Shown: positions 20,606 to 31,652 of the stretch, one piece after another
Numbering within the stretch: position 1 is the first letter of the stretch
How the letters are laid out: the number at the start of each line of letters is the position of its first letter
Source of the DNA: Rhypophila decipiens
Lineage: Eukaryota > Ascomycota > Sordariomycetes > Sordariales > Naviculisporaceae
Direction: 5' to 3'
Assembly: GCA_033297075.1 (NCBI GenBank)
Contig: MU858062.1
Location: 124,001 to 188,000 of the forward strand
DNA length: 64,000 nucleotides
Notes under the pieces: model-generated
What the model was told of the DNA's origin: nothing
Database searches by the model: none
The model's input: the letters and a program-made list of their open reading frames with translations, nothing else
Program-made: the position numbers and the translations under genes

Positions 20606-22480
20606 CTAAGCTGACGACCTCCCATTCTCATCCTTTTTCACCTCCCCATTTCCATTTTCCTTCTCATACTCTTCCTTCTCCCCAGAAACACTCGCAACCT
20701 CACTGCTCAACCCCGACCGCGAAGCCGGCCTAGACGCAGACCTCGAAGCAGGCAAGCTCCCACTATTCCGCTCAGCAACCCAAAGATGCGCCCCAGCCTC
20801 CTTCAACAACCTCACCCCCTCCCGGTTCCCCATCTTCTCAGCCAGATACAGCGGCGTGTTGTTCGCCCTGTTCCTGGCATGTACACTCCCGCCTCTGGTC
20901 AACAAATCAACCAAGATCTCGGGCTCAGGTCCCACAGCTGCTAGATGGACTGCGGTATTACCCGCGTAATCTGCCTTCTTCAAGAGTTGGTGGTTGAATT
21001 CGTCTCCTTCGAGGATCTCGCGGACTGTGCGGATGTCCCCTTTGGAGATTGCGTAGCCTAGGGCTGTGAATGCCGATTCTATTGGTTTAAGTGTTAGTTG
21101 ACTGGTGAGCGTAAGAAAAAGTAGCTAGCAGTAGCTTACCTGCCGAAGTTAAGCGTGCAACAGCCGAGTCGATACTCCCAGCCGGGTGGGAGAATGAAGG
21201 AGTAGTCATCTCAGTCATCTCGCCCCGTAAAGAGTGCGCCATCTGAGCCGTGACTGCCTGGTAATCCAGCTCCGGGCGAGCCAGCAAATATGAAAGTTTG
21301 GTCAATGCTGCTTCAGTCGTGAGATCATGACCAAAGACCACACCTGCCCTCCCGAGTGCCGTCCCGGGGGCATACAACGGTGAGACAAACCCGTTCGTGC
21401 ACTGACTGACGTTGACGACTACGGTACCTCGTTCAACAGCGTCCCGGATCACCTTGGTCAAGCTCCCATCCACACCGCCCGGTGCGTTCCCCATGCCAAA
21501 GGTCTCGAGTATCAAGCCGCGCAGATTGGGTACTCTGAGCACGGAATCCACCATCTCGGGCTTGATGCCAGGAAAGATGCGCAGACAAGCTACATGCGCC
21601 GTGTCGAGATACTTGGTCACCGTGAATTCGGCTATCCGCGTAGGTCTTCGTACCAGAGACCAGTTGACGTCTACCCCTAGACTAGTCACCTTCGCCAAGG
21701 GGTCGCAGTTGGGGCTGGCGAATGCCTCGAACGACGACGCGGATACCTTGGTCGTTCTGTTGCCTCGGAATAGTGTATGGTGGAAGAAGAGGCATACTTC
21801 AGGAATGACGAACGTCCCGGTTATGATGAGGGAACCCAGCAAGTTGTCCACCGCGTCCGACTGAAGCGCAAATATGGACGCTTGTGAGCCAGTCAAGATG
21901 ACCGGCTTCCCCAGATCGGACATCATGAACGACAACGCCGAAGCTGTATACGCCAGCGAGTCGGTGCCGTGCAGGACGACAAAGCCATCGAACAGATGGT
22001 AGTTCTCCTTGATCGTGAGGGCGATCTCTGTCCACCCCATGGAAGAGATGGAGCTAGAGTCGAGCAGAGGCTGGAACTCGAGGATCCCGTAGCGGATATG
22101 GCGAGAATATGCCGTGGGTGGTGTTCGCAGACTCTCAAGGCTGACTTTGGTGCCATTTTTATATGCTTGGAGCTTGACTAATATGAAGTCAGTATAAAGT
22201 CAATAGAGCTTATATAAGTCTATTCAGCCTCCATTTTCACCTCTAGATGTCCAGCTTGTTCCATAGGTCTGTAAATCGTCGACTTACCGGTGGGGGTAGA
22301 GTAATCGTTGAAAGAGGGACGAGGTGCCATGGCGTTCTCGAGGAAGCCCGTCATTGGGATCAACCCGTCCGTGGAGGGCTGCATGCAAATCGTCCCTCCC
22401 GTCATGATAATAAGGACCCGCGATTCCGGGTAGTGTGACTCGGCCTTGTTGCCCCCCTCCATGAAAGTGACCTGGCCCAT
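20606..22480 (-). CDS. L-asparaginase with C-terminal ankyrin repeats
   Basis: Three exons: 22480-22288, 22177-21140 and 21078-20606, giving 567 aa. Splice phases agree and junction residues are sensible (TPT/VKLQAYKNG, TSA/ESAFTALGYA). The N-terminal 410 residues are a type I asparaginase: TGGTI at 27-31 with the nucleophile Thr, and HGTDSLAYTAS at 134-144 with the catalytic Thr-Asp pair. The C-terminal part has ankyrin units (GNTAVHLAAVGPEPEILVDL, then NNTPLYLAEKMGNREGVRLL) and ends in a Ser-rich tail. Fungal and animal cytosolic asparaginases share this fusion. It converts asparagine to aspartate and ammonia. No signal peptide is seen, so it is probably cytosolic. Confidence 0.9.
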
Positions 22481-24931
22481 GGTGTTACGCTGTGAGAGAC
22501 GGCCTTGACTAGCTGTGATAAGTTGAAGGCGGTTGTTTCGACGACAATGAGAAATTGTAGATGGGTTGTTTCGTAACTGCAGTCTGTTCGGATGAGCGCT
22601 GTCAGAGGCAAACAATACCGGTGAACCGACATCCGATCTTTCGGAAATCCAGTGATTTCACATCTATTACGGAGTATCAGCTGGCAGAAAGGGGCTGTTT
22701 TGAGAGGTTGCTGACTGCTCTTTTGGGTACTGACGCACTTGGCTGGCTCTTTATATCAACAGCTGAGGTCTCGATGTCAATGACTGATTAATACCTTTCA
22801 GGAACAAAACCATTTGTCGAACGCCGGCGAGCTTGCTCACGTAAAAGAAACCTTAATTTCCAAAGTCACGCGCTGTCGGATCGTGGTTGTTTGTTACTAA
22901 GAGAAAGTCAATTGCATGGCTTGACTGGAACAATGGACATGGAAAGCCTTCGGATCCGCTAATGGCGGGAAGGCGACCAAGATATCCCGACTCTAGCCAT
23001 AGCAGCATTCGGGGAAGCACCGACTTCGGTCGCTTTTCATTTTTTTCGAGAAAGGACCGTTGTTTGCACAAAGCCATTTTGGACGAACAATACGAATTAT
23101 ATTCGGATCTAGAGATAAGAGTTCCGAGTCAGCAAGTTTAGGAAGCACCAGATAACAGTATATGCACACGGCTGGGCGGCGATGGTGTTGACGAGTGAGG
23201 ACCGAGGGCGGGTTCCGATAACAACCAAGCAGGCAGGCACTTGTCGCTGGAACCCGAAGTGACAAAATAGAGTAGGTACGGGACCCGATAGCGGAAGGAA
23301 AGGATCGCGATGAATGCGGTGAGCCTGTCTGACGGCAGTTGCGACCCGTCGAGGTATTCCGAGGCATCGGCCCTGGCTCAACGACTTCGATTGAGGTTCA
23401 CGTCGTGGGAATTCACACTCAAGTCAGAATCTGTGAAAACGGTCCTGGAATAATTGAGGGACGAGGACGCGGAGCGAGGACACGGGGGTTCATCCGCCTT
23501 TTATGCGCTGCTTGGTATTCAGTGATTGACCTCCTCGTCCCCCCACGAGTGCATCCCGCGTAACTTTACTGGCTGGCCTGGGGGTCATCGGGGTTTACAA
23601 ACGGCTTCTAAAGGGGGCAACTGGATGTAAAACGGTGTGAGAAATGGATCATATATCCGTACTTCGTACGGGCACGTATATTTAATCGCTTAAATACATC
23701 TGGGAGACTTTAAAACGTGTAATAGGGAACTCTGGAAGACCTGTTTTTAGTGGCGTAATCAGGTATGTCTTGTATTTGTATGTACTGTACATATGTAAAG
23801 TCCACTACCCATTTTTCGACCTAATTACCTTCCTGGTTAGGGCATTACCAAGTACATACATTTATTCAGTAGGATGCCTCACCACTCGTATCATAGCAAT
23901 TAATCTTTTTTTAGAGTCTCGATAATTTGAATCACAAAGATCTGAGTTGGAACTTGGAACCTGGGATGTCCTGCTTCTCTTCAGTGGGACTTGGCGGCTT
24001 CTCCCCACATTTTGGGCGGCTCTCTTGTACATTACCGGTCAGCACTGCACTTTCTTTCCTCTGCATCTCTTCACTCCCACACCTCCTGCCCCAAAAGACG
24101 CCCGGCATTGCGTACATTTGGCCCCCTGACACCCTTCTAGAACGTCTCGAGGCAATGACAGGTTGCGAGGACGCGTTCAAATGCTACACAGCTACCGTTC
24201 ATGCAGTTCTTCACACCTCCCTTCGTCACCGAGAACTCATGACTCTTCTCACTTTGCCGCGAGGGTCTTCGTCTTTGGCTTCATGTGAATTTATCCCACA
24301 ATCCCCATTCGCTCGCTACCTGGCCTTGCTCAGAGTCTTGGGCCTTGTTGCCTGGTCGTCGGTCGTTACGGTGAAGTCCAGCCTGAATCGGGTTCCATCG
24401 CTCATAATTCTCGATCAACTCAACGGAAGCTCTTGACCAATGGTTCACACCACCTTTCCGGGTGGTTGCTGTACGTATCTATCCAGGACACCAGCGGCGT
24501 CGCTCGTGCAGAGCACAACGTTCTTGCACCGTCTCATCGGTTGAACGTCAGTTGGTCCTAGGAGTCGCTAGGACGACTTCCTCTAAGCGCATGTTTTCCG
24601 AGCAAATCATTGTTTGCCTCATCATGTATGCAATCACGTATAGGGCCTAGGACATTGTTCACTGTATGCCTACCACTTTACGGCACACAAAGAATTCTGC
24701 CATTCGCCACTGTCTGCATAAGCCTTCCCTTTCGAGGATAATATACATAGGCAGCTTCCGCCCCTGTTGGCTGGCAACAGTGTCAAGGCATTACGCAGCA
24801 AGGCTCCGTGATCTTTTCCATCTCAAGTTTGGAGGGGCATATAAACCTCGTCCTCATCTCAGTGGGATTTGGGAGGCGCTTTCCTGGACATCTTTTCCAT
24901 TTTCTTTTCGTGTCCGTTGTATCAGCTTCCC
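22481..24931. other. Divergent intergenic region of about 2.4 kb
   Basis: This region lies between the start codons of the asparaginase gene (minus) and the BCS1-like gene (plus). It includes a perfect 15-bp hairpin at about 23658-23672 (CCGTAC-TTC-GTACGG). A 169-codon frame at 23927-24436 shows no domain. I see no repeat shared with the rest of the window. Confidence 0.3.
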
Positions 24932-26875
24932 ATGATGGACTTCAATACCATATTTCGCGGCGCGTTGCCCAACTTCACTGCAAATGGCACCGGAGCGGCG
25001 GCCACCAACGCCACGGGGAACACGTTCTCAAGTGGCATCATGGAGAGCCTGGTTCCTCTCCTCGGCTCGCAGTTCAGTCCCTTGCTCAAGGCGTACATGC
25101 TGTTCCATAATATGGCCGGCAGCCACTTGGGCTTGGATCCTGCGCTGATAGTAACCTTGTTTGGCATCATATGGGCTGCAAACAAGCTCTGGAGGCAGCT
25201 CTTCATGACCGTGTACACCTTTGTTCACACCCACTTCATGTCCAGCATCACCATCACGAACAACGACGAGATGTACATTCACATGATGAGGTGGCTCGCA
25301 TCACAGCCCCGCATGGTAAATTCCCGCTCGCTGACGGCCGAGTCGACGTCCAAGAGCGCCTGGGAGGAAGAGGACGACTCTGGCATAATCTCCGCCCCCA
25401 TCTCGGCCGATGGCGACGGCATCTATCTCAACTTTTCCAACCAGGAGGCCAAGTCACCTCCTCGGTTTGTCCCGGCCCTGGGGACCCATGGTTTCTGGCA
25501 CAATGGAAGATATTTCAGGCTGCACCGGAAGCAAGAGTCAATCTTCGAAGAAGGAGGCGGCAGCATGACGGCTTTCAAGGACAAGGAGTACTTGATGCTG
25601 AGCTGTTTCGGACGGTCTCCAGAACCTATCAAGCATCTTTTACAGCATGCCAAGGAGCAGTACTACACCGATCACCACGCGCACACAATCGTCAAGCGGC
25701 CAGCTCCTCAGAATATGCGTCGATACGGCGGTCGCCATAACTGGCTGCAAGTGTCCAACCGCCCCGTCCGCCCCATGAAGACTGTGGTTCTCGATGGGAA
25801 ACAAAAGATTCAGGTCTTGGTTGACATGAACGAGTACCTTCACCCGGCGACTCCGCGCTGGTACGCCAACCGGGGAATACCACTACGTCGGGGCTATCTC
25901 TTTTACGGGCCGCCAGGCACCGGAAAGACGTCTCTGTCCTTTGCTCTCGCCGGAGTGTTTGGACTTGACATATACGTCATCTCGCTTCAGGAGCCCACCC
26001 TCACAGAAGAGGACTTGTCTGCTCTGTTCAATTCCTTACCTCGGCGTTGTGTCGTTTTGCTTGAGGATATTGACAGCGCCGGTCTTGCCCGTGCCCCTGA
26101 CGCTTCTACGGACGAGGACAAAGCGGAGGAAACCAATGAAAAGGACGACAGGAAAAGAAAAAAGACCGAGACCAAGGAAGATTGGAAGGTCTCGGACCTG
26201 GCACGCGAGCTCAAGAAGCAAGGTGGAGAGAACGAGAAGAAGGGAATCTCGCTCTCGGGGCTTCTCAATGCCATCGATGGTGTCGCCTCACACGAGGGCC
26301 GTGTTCTCATCATGACAACCAACAAGCCCGAGTCACTAGACGAGGCGCTCATCCGCCCGGGTCGTGTTGATCTGCAGGTTGGGTTTTCCAATGCCACGCA
26401 GGAGCAGGCAAAGGAGCTTTTTGTGCGCATGTACGAGGCTGATAGCAGCCCTGTGATTCGCAACCCCCTGAGGGGCAGCGTTCAGCATTCGGGAAAGATC
26501 ATCACCAATGGGCCCGCTCAACCACAAGGCTCGAATAATACCAAAATCAGAGATAGCTCCAGCGACGGGTTCACCAGCGATGGCTCGACTGAAGTAGACG
26601 ACAGATCATCTGCTTTCACATCACCAGTCAAGGTCAATTTTGGACCTGGCCTTGACGATGACGCTGGGGATATGACCCCAGAGCAGCTTGACGAAATCGC
26701 AGACAGCTTTGCACAAAAGATTCCGCCTGGCCAGCTGGTTTCCCCAGCCGAGATTCAAGGATTCCTCCTGAAGAGGAAGAAGCAGCCTATCCAGGCACTG
26801 GCCGAGGTGGAGGTCTGGGTCGAGGCCTTGGTCAAACAGAAGGCTAGCAAGACGAAGGTCTTGAAGGTTCAATGA
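24932..26875 (+). CDS. BCS1-like AAA ATPase
   Basis: A single exon of 647 aa starting at the tandem ATGs (24932, 24935). The frame is open further upstream but only through a non-ATG start. The N-terminus has a membrane-spanning stretch (LIVTLFGIIWAANKLW, near residue 75) followed by the BCS1-specific region. The AAA domain shows Walker A GPPGTGKTS near 326, Walker B VVLLEDIDS near 375, and the RPGRVD motif. A charged insert (Asp/Glu/Lys) follows Walker B. True Bcs1 inserts the Rieske protein into mitochondrial complex III. This protein is longer than Bcs1 (about 450 aa) with a long C-terminal extension, so it belongs to the expanded fungal BCS1-like paralogues whose role is mostly unknown. 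Confidence 0.88.
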   Translation: MMDFNTIFRGALPNFTANGTGAAATNATGNTFSSGIMESLVPLLGSQFSPLLKAYMLFHNMAGSHLGLDPALIVTLFGIIWAANKLWRQLFMTVYTFVHTHFMSSITITNNDEMYIHMMRWLASQPRMVNSRSLTAESTSKSAWEEEDDSGIISAPISADGDGIYLNFSNQEAKSPPRFVPALGTHGFWHNGRYFRLHRKQESIFEEGGGSMTAFKDKEYLMLSCFGRSPEPIKHLLQHAKEQYYTDHHAHTIVKRPAPQNMRRYGGRHNWLQVSNRPVRPMKTVVLDGKQKIQVLVDMNEYLHPATPRWYANRGIPLRRGYLFYGPPGTGKTSLSFALAGVFGLDIYVISLQEPTLTEEDLSALFNSLPRRCVVLLEDIDSAGLARAPDASTDEDKAEETNEKDDRKRKKTETKEDWKVSDLARELKKQGGENEKKGISLSGLLNAIDGVASHEGRVLIMTTNKPESLDEALIRPGRVDLQVGFSNATQEQAKELFVRMYEADSSPVIRNPLRGSVQHSGKIITNGPAQPQGSNNTKIRDSSSDGFTSDGSTEVDDRSSAFTSPVKVNFGPGLDDDAGDMTPEQLDEIADSFAQKIPPGQLVSPAEIQGFLLKRKKQPIQALAEVEVWVEALVKQKASKTKVLKVQ

Positions 26876-27025
26876 TGGGTGGAACTGGCTGGCAAGAATA
26901 CGTTTTCTCCTCTCATGAGGACTCTTTTTCTTTTCATTTTCCCTTGGTAGAAGATCATCACTTTGCTGCATCGTTTCTAGAGATGGCTATGACACAGCGA
27001 AAAAGTTGAATCACGAAACAATCGA
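26876..27025. other. 3' flank of the BCS1-like gene
   Basis: A T-rich stretch of 150 bp between the BCS1-like stop and the 64-bp repeat. It probably holds the polyadenylation region of the ATPase gene. Confidence 0.3.
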
Positions 27026-27089
27026 ATTGCTGCTTTACATATCGGACATGTGTTATAATAAGGTAACTGCCTAGTTGTACAGTGAATAC
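27026..27089 (+). repeat. Uninterrupted copy of the 64-bp dispersed repeat (empty site)
   Basis: This copy matches 20068-20098 plus 20471-20503 on the opposite strand, with the target octamer TAAGGTAA (27059-27066) present once. It therefore serves as the pre-insertion reference for the 20.1-kb element. It lies directly before a coding-like fragment, so the repeat may be the edge of a larger duplicated or mobile segment. Confidence 0.85.
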
Positions 27090-27312
27090 CTCTCTGGGAA
27101 AATCAAGGCATCCGACATCTGTACCAAGAAACAATTTGGGATCGCGTGGCCAGGCAGAAAGAGCTGAAGCCTTCAAGCTGGTCTCGGCGGCCCAGTCTGC
27201 CAATTTCCAGGAGGAGCAAGAACGCGAGTTGGCTCCGGAGATCGAGCAGGAGCGACAAGAGCCAGTTCTATTTATGGATTACCTAATTGCCAAAGAAATA
27301 GTCCGTAGCTAA
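27082..27312 (+). pseudogene. Coding-like fragment, possibly from a DUF6606/DUF3638-type giant protein
   Basis: An open frame without an ATG start (it begins at a GTG) encodes about 75 residues rich in Gln and Glu. The stretch FQEEQERELAPEIEQERQ recalls a Glu-rich segment I associate with very large fungal DUF6606/DUF3638 proteins. That assignment is from memory and is weak. The frame ends in TAG with no second exon, and the region is too short for any such protein. I read it as a gene remnant that ends 41 bp inside the 3' end of the receptor gene on the other strand. Confidence 0.3.
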
Positions 27313-30300
27313 GAAAAGATGGGCCAGTTCCTTTCTCTACCCACTGGTCGCAGTTATCCTCAATCAATCGTATCCTCAACTTCCCAATCATCCCAATCAC
27401 ATCCGAAAAAATCCCACTCACTCCAATCACTACCACATATAATAGGGACTTCTCTACCGGCCCACAACCTATAAATGTCCTCGAAGCTACCTCTTTGACT
27501 TCAGTACCGCGTCTATCGAAAAGCACTTCTATCACCTCGCCCCTGTTCTTAGCTGCTGCTAAAACCACCTTTTCAGTAATCTCAACCTCGTCACCACGTC
27601 GGTCAAGAAGTAATTCCATCATCTCCTCGCTGCTGTTCTTAGCTGCTGCTAAAACCACCTTTTCAGTAATCTGAACCTCAGCACCACGTCGATCGAGAAG
27701 TGATTCCATCACCTCCTTGCTCCAGTGCTTAGCTGCTGCTAAAACCACCTTTTCAGTAATTTCGACCTCGGCACCACGTCGATCGAGAAGTAATGCCATC
27801 GCCGCCCCGCTACCATAATAAATGCCAGCTGCTGCTTTTAACACGTCTTCAGTAATCATAACCTCAGTACCACATCGATTGAGAAGTAATTCCGTCGCCT
27901 TGAAACTACTATAAACTGCTGATTTGACCACTTCTTCAGTAATCTTAACTTCACTTCCACGTCGATCAAGAAGTAATTCCATCACCTCAGCACTGTCGAA
28001 ACCACCAACTGCTGATTTAACTACCTCTTCAGTAATCTTAACTTCGCTATCGCGCTTGGCAAAAAATAGGGTTATTATCTCCTTGCTGAAAAAGGCTGCT
28101 GCCTTTAAAACCTCTTCAGTAATCTTAAACTCGCTATCGCACTTGTCGAGAAGTAGTGTCGTTATCTCCTTGCCATTGTGCGAGTTTTCAGCTGCGGCCT
28201 TGAAAACCTCTTCAGTAATCTTAAACTCGCTATCGCGCTTGTCAAGAAGTGGTATCATTATCTCCTTGCCATTGTGCGAGTTTTCAGCTGCGGCCTTTAA
28301 AACCTCTTCAGTAATCTTAGCCTCGCTATGACGCTTGTCGAGAAGTAGTGTCATTATCTCCTTGCCATTCTTCCAGTTCCTAGCTGCTGCTTTTAAAACC
28401 TCTTCAGTAATGTTAACCTCGATATCAGGCTTGTCGAGAAGTAATGTCATTATCCCCTTGCCATTGTTCGAGTAGTTCCCAGCTGCTGCCTTTAAATTCT
28501 ATTCAGTAATTTCAACCATGCTACCAGGTTTAAGGAGGACTTTGACCACTTCCAAATAGTCGCCCTCTATTGCCCTGACAGGTGCTGTTTCGCCATGTTC
28601 GTCTTTAGCATTGATATCGACGTCCTCATTTGTTATTATGTAGTCCGCAACATTGTGTAGACCAAGGTAGCTCGTATAACTCAAGTCGGACCCAAAATTT
28701 CCACTCTTCATGGAACAAGAACAGCCCGAACAGTTTTGGTCTTTGCGTTGATACACGGCACAGTTCCCGTGCATCTTTCAGATCCTCCTCACTTGTTCCT
28801 GTATCATGGGAACGGAAATGGAGACGCCAATAAAGGGCGGAATAGGAGAGGAACGGGCGGCCATAGGGGAGGACTCGGGCGTATTTGGCCCTGTACTCCC
28901 CGGTGAGAAAATCAGACTTATAAGCAGCCTCGGTAGCAGCCTCATAATCAGCCTTGAAAGCAGCACCGTTTACATCGAGCAGCAGCAAAAATCGGACACA
29001 TGACCGCGATAGCACCCTGTGCGACTGTGGACTGTTGAAGCGCCCTTGCCATCTGCCTTGTGGCTCATTGTGAAGAAGAAACTCCCTCGCTGTCTGATGA
29101 ATGAGGTACAGTTTTGAGTCGTAGACGCTGATAAAGAGTCCGCACAGGTTGGTAACAGTGGTCCGAAAGCTGTCTGTTGGCCACAGCTCAGATCCCAGTG
29201 CTTCTTCAGAGGTAATCGATTGCTTCGCCAGAGCCAGCGCCAATGCGATATTCGTCTCTTCCAACGACAGAGGCCTAACCGCAGCCAGAACTATCTTGAG
29301 GAGAGTCGCGGTCTTGAGCTGATTTCTGCTGCGACTCAGGATCTTCTCGTATGCTCTAGAGACTTCGGAAGGCAGGTCGGACAACAGGGCCTCCATATCG
29401 GGCCGTCTGCTATACTCAGCCCGATTCTGAACAATGATGTCGAGCACGAGGTAGAGCCAGAGATATGTGCGATGTTCTGTGCCCTTCAGACGTCTAGCAA
29501 TCGCACGCTGGTCTTTCTCCGTGAAGCTGCCTGCAATTTCGGGGATTTTGGCATCGATCACACGGTTGATATCATTGTTGATATCATCCGACATGTCATC
29601 CCCGTCAAAGCGCATATAATATTCGGCTGTGCCGGAAAACGTGCCAAAGGATGCCACCAGATCATCGTACGGGCGGCTGGTGATGAGAAACTTGAGCTTT
29701 GAGGGCGGCGATTCGGGAATTCGATCTGCCGCCTGGTCGTAGAAACTCTTGAGCCGACGGAGAAATGTATCCCTGCCGTCCTTGTTGCACTCGTCAAGGG
29801 CATCAAGCAGACAGACAATTTCTCCAGCATCGGGGGATTTGGCACAGCTCTCAAGAATACCCCACAGCTCAGAAAAACTCTCAAAAAGCGATTTTCCATG
29901 GATCTTGTGGCGGTCGAGCGCAATTTGGATCAACCTCTTGCTGTTATCCTGAAGGAACAGCTGGTGGAGTATTGCGCACAAGGCATTCGTGATGTCCATG
30001 CGGCGGTCATCTCCATCCTTGAAAAAGAAGTAGCAGATGTTGGACGTGGTAGCATCGTTGGACAGCAACTTGTCGTCGATCAGAGCCCGCGACAGGACCG
30101 ACTTTCCACAACCGGGGCCCGCAGAAACCCATAGAAGACTAGAAGCACCCGAGCAACGCCATTTCCGGAACCTGTCGTCGTTGAAGAACCATTCGCATGT
30201 CTGCGGCACCCTGGGCGGATTGAAGTTCTTGTAGTCTTCGACCCCCGAACCCCTGTTTCCCGGCGCCAGACATTTATCATTTGAAGAAGAACGGTCTCCA

Positions 30301-31458
30301 AAAGCCGACGCCAGATCTTGAAGAAGGCTGCTTTGCTTCTGATCCTCGTATATTTCACGGGTCTGCCTTCCGCTCGCTTCGGCAATACGTCGGATTTCAT
30401 CGAGGATCCACCGAGTCTCCTGCATCGAACGTAGCTCGCCGACAGTTTCTTTCTCTACCTCCCCTACTACGAGGAGAGGAATCAGGTCACGGCACCTTTT
30501 ATCCAACGTCTCAATCTTTGTTATCATGCCAGCCCAATCATTGGAACTGGTCGCATCGTGCCACGCACGCGAGAGTTGCGCTTTGGAGAGATGGCAAACG
30601 ACGCGCGCCTGGTATTCGATCATGTAGGAATACAGCCTGACCAAGCTTGCGATGAGTTGGTGGTGATCAAGTTGATGCGGCGGAGGGCCAAGATGTTTCT
30701 TCTCGCAGATCTGCCAATACACCTGGAAATCGCCAATCGCATTGAAGCCCTCCAGCATCGCTGTATTCTGGGTAGTACCGCTGGTCAGGAGCTGTCAGTC
30801 AGTCAGCTGGTGGTCAGCGCGCCGATTCGCAAGCTAATTAAGAATGATTGTTTTAACATACAGGGAGAAGCAACGAAACACCGGACCAAGCCAACGCAGC
30901 GTAGGGCTGAGCGCTCACAGCCTGTTTCACGAAGCCATCGGACCAGAGGAAGAACTTCACGAGCCGCTCGACCTGCTCTCGTACCAAGACATCTTTGCCC
31001 AGGAGCGAGACTCGCCACTGCTTCTTGTTTCGGTCTTCTAACAGCGTCTGGACGATTAGCTCGATAGGTAGAGAGGAGAGATCTGAACTGGCTGCAGCCT
31101 CGCTCGGTAGCAGAGAAACCAGGTGCTTCCTGTAGTCCGCCATCAATTCGCGCTCTCGCTCCTCAACCTCTTTATAAGCGCGCGCCCATGGATCGGTGGT
31201 GTCAGTGCCGCCGGCAGAGGATACGGTAGTAGCGCTGAAAACAGACGCTTCGGCGGTTGTTGGCGAGGGAGGAGCCTCGACGGATTGCACCGAAGAGGAG
31301 CCACCTCCCTCAACATCCCCGGGCACGGGGACAGAGAGTGAGGAACCACCACCTCCTTGATCTCCTGGCACTGGGGCGGAGAGTGAGGAGGAGCCACTTC
31401 CCTGACCTTTTCTGCCTTTGCCCTTCAACAAGTCCCTGATCTTCGAACGCGCGCCCAT
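27272..31458 (-). pseudogene. NACHT NOD-like receptor with ankyrin and TEEVLKAAA repeats, disrupted
   Basis: Exon 1 (31458-30862) and exon 2 (from 30791) are joined by a 71-nt GTATGT...CAG intron at SLLLP/LLTSG. The N-terminal 250 or so residues form the helical domain that precedes NACHT in fungal receptors (AALAWSGVSLLLP). NACHT follows: Walker A SAGPGCGKSVLS near residue 423, Walker B CLLDALDEC near 526, then LITSRPYDDL and HQTAREFLLH. Near residue 700 the frame breaks: a run of four T (28697-28694 on the minus strand) has one base too many and leads to a stop at 28626. The other frame carries an ankyrin unit (AKDEHGETAPVRAIEGDYLE), then hits TAG at 28501-28499 where every later repeat has GAG. 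It then continues in the same frame to 27272. Such receptors act in fungal non-self recognition. This copy is probably dead or makes a truncated NACHT protein. Confidence 0.8.
27490..28520 (-). repeat. About 11 near-identical 87-96-bp coding repeats
   Basis: Units of 29-32 residues follow the pattern ITEEVLKAAA..., GKEIM.LLLDKR.SE. Several neighbours are nearly identical at the DNA level: the units at about 28158-28253 and 28254-28349 differ at roughly ten of 96 positions. Unit length varies (96, 90, 87 nt) but always in multiples of three. Such homogenised repeats are known at the ligand-sensing ends of fungal NOD-like receptors. Confidence 0.85.
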
Positions 31459-31652
31459 ACTGATGTCTTTGGAGAGCGATAAGTTACGTGAGCAAGTGGT
31501 TGCAGACAATGGTGTTTTGGCGACATTGCGGCTGAATGGGACTGTCACTTGGCGGCCGACCAACGAGGCACGACAAATTCAACTGCCGCATAAACTCACC
31601 AGCCAGTAATCGCTGAACTGGCTGCAGCCTCGCTCGGTAGCTAAGAAACCAG
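31083..31652. repeat. 40-bp direct repeat: receptor exon 1 piece copied upstream of the gene
   Basis: CTGAACTGGCTGCAGCCTCG and the following CTCGGTAGC..AGAAACCAG occur at 31083-31122, inside receptor exon 1, and again at 31613-31652, about 155 bp upstream of its start codon, in the same orientation. By eye 38 of 40 bases match. The upstream copy has an in-frame stop if read as exon 1. It is however bounded, on the minus strand, by a TTCTTAG acceptor-like and a GTGAGT donor-like sequence. Confidence 0.85.

Noticed and set aside
23927..24436. 169-codon plus frame upstream of the BCS1-like gene
   Set aside because: No recognisable domain. Cys/Ser/Leu-rich composition is like random translation.
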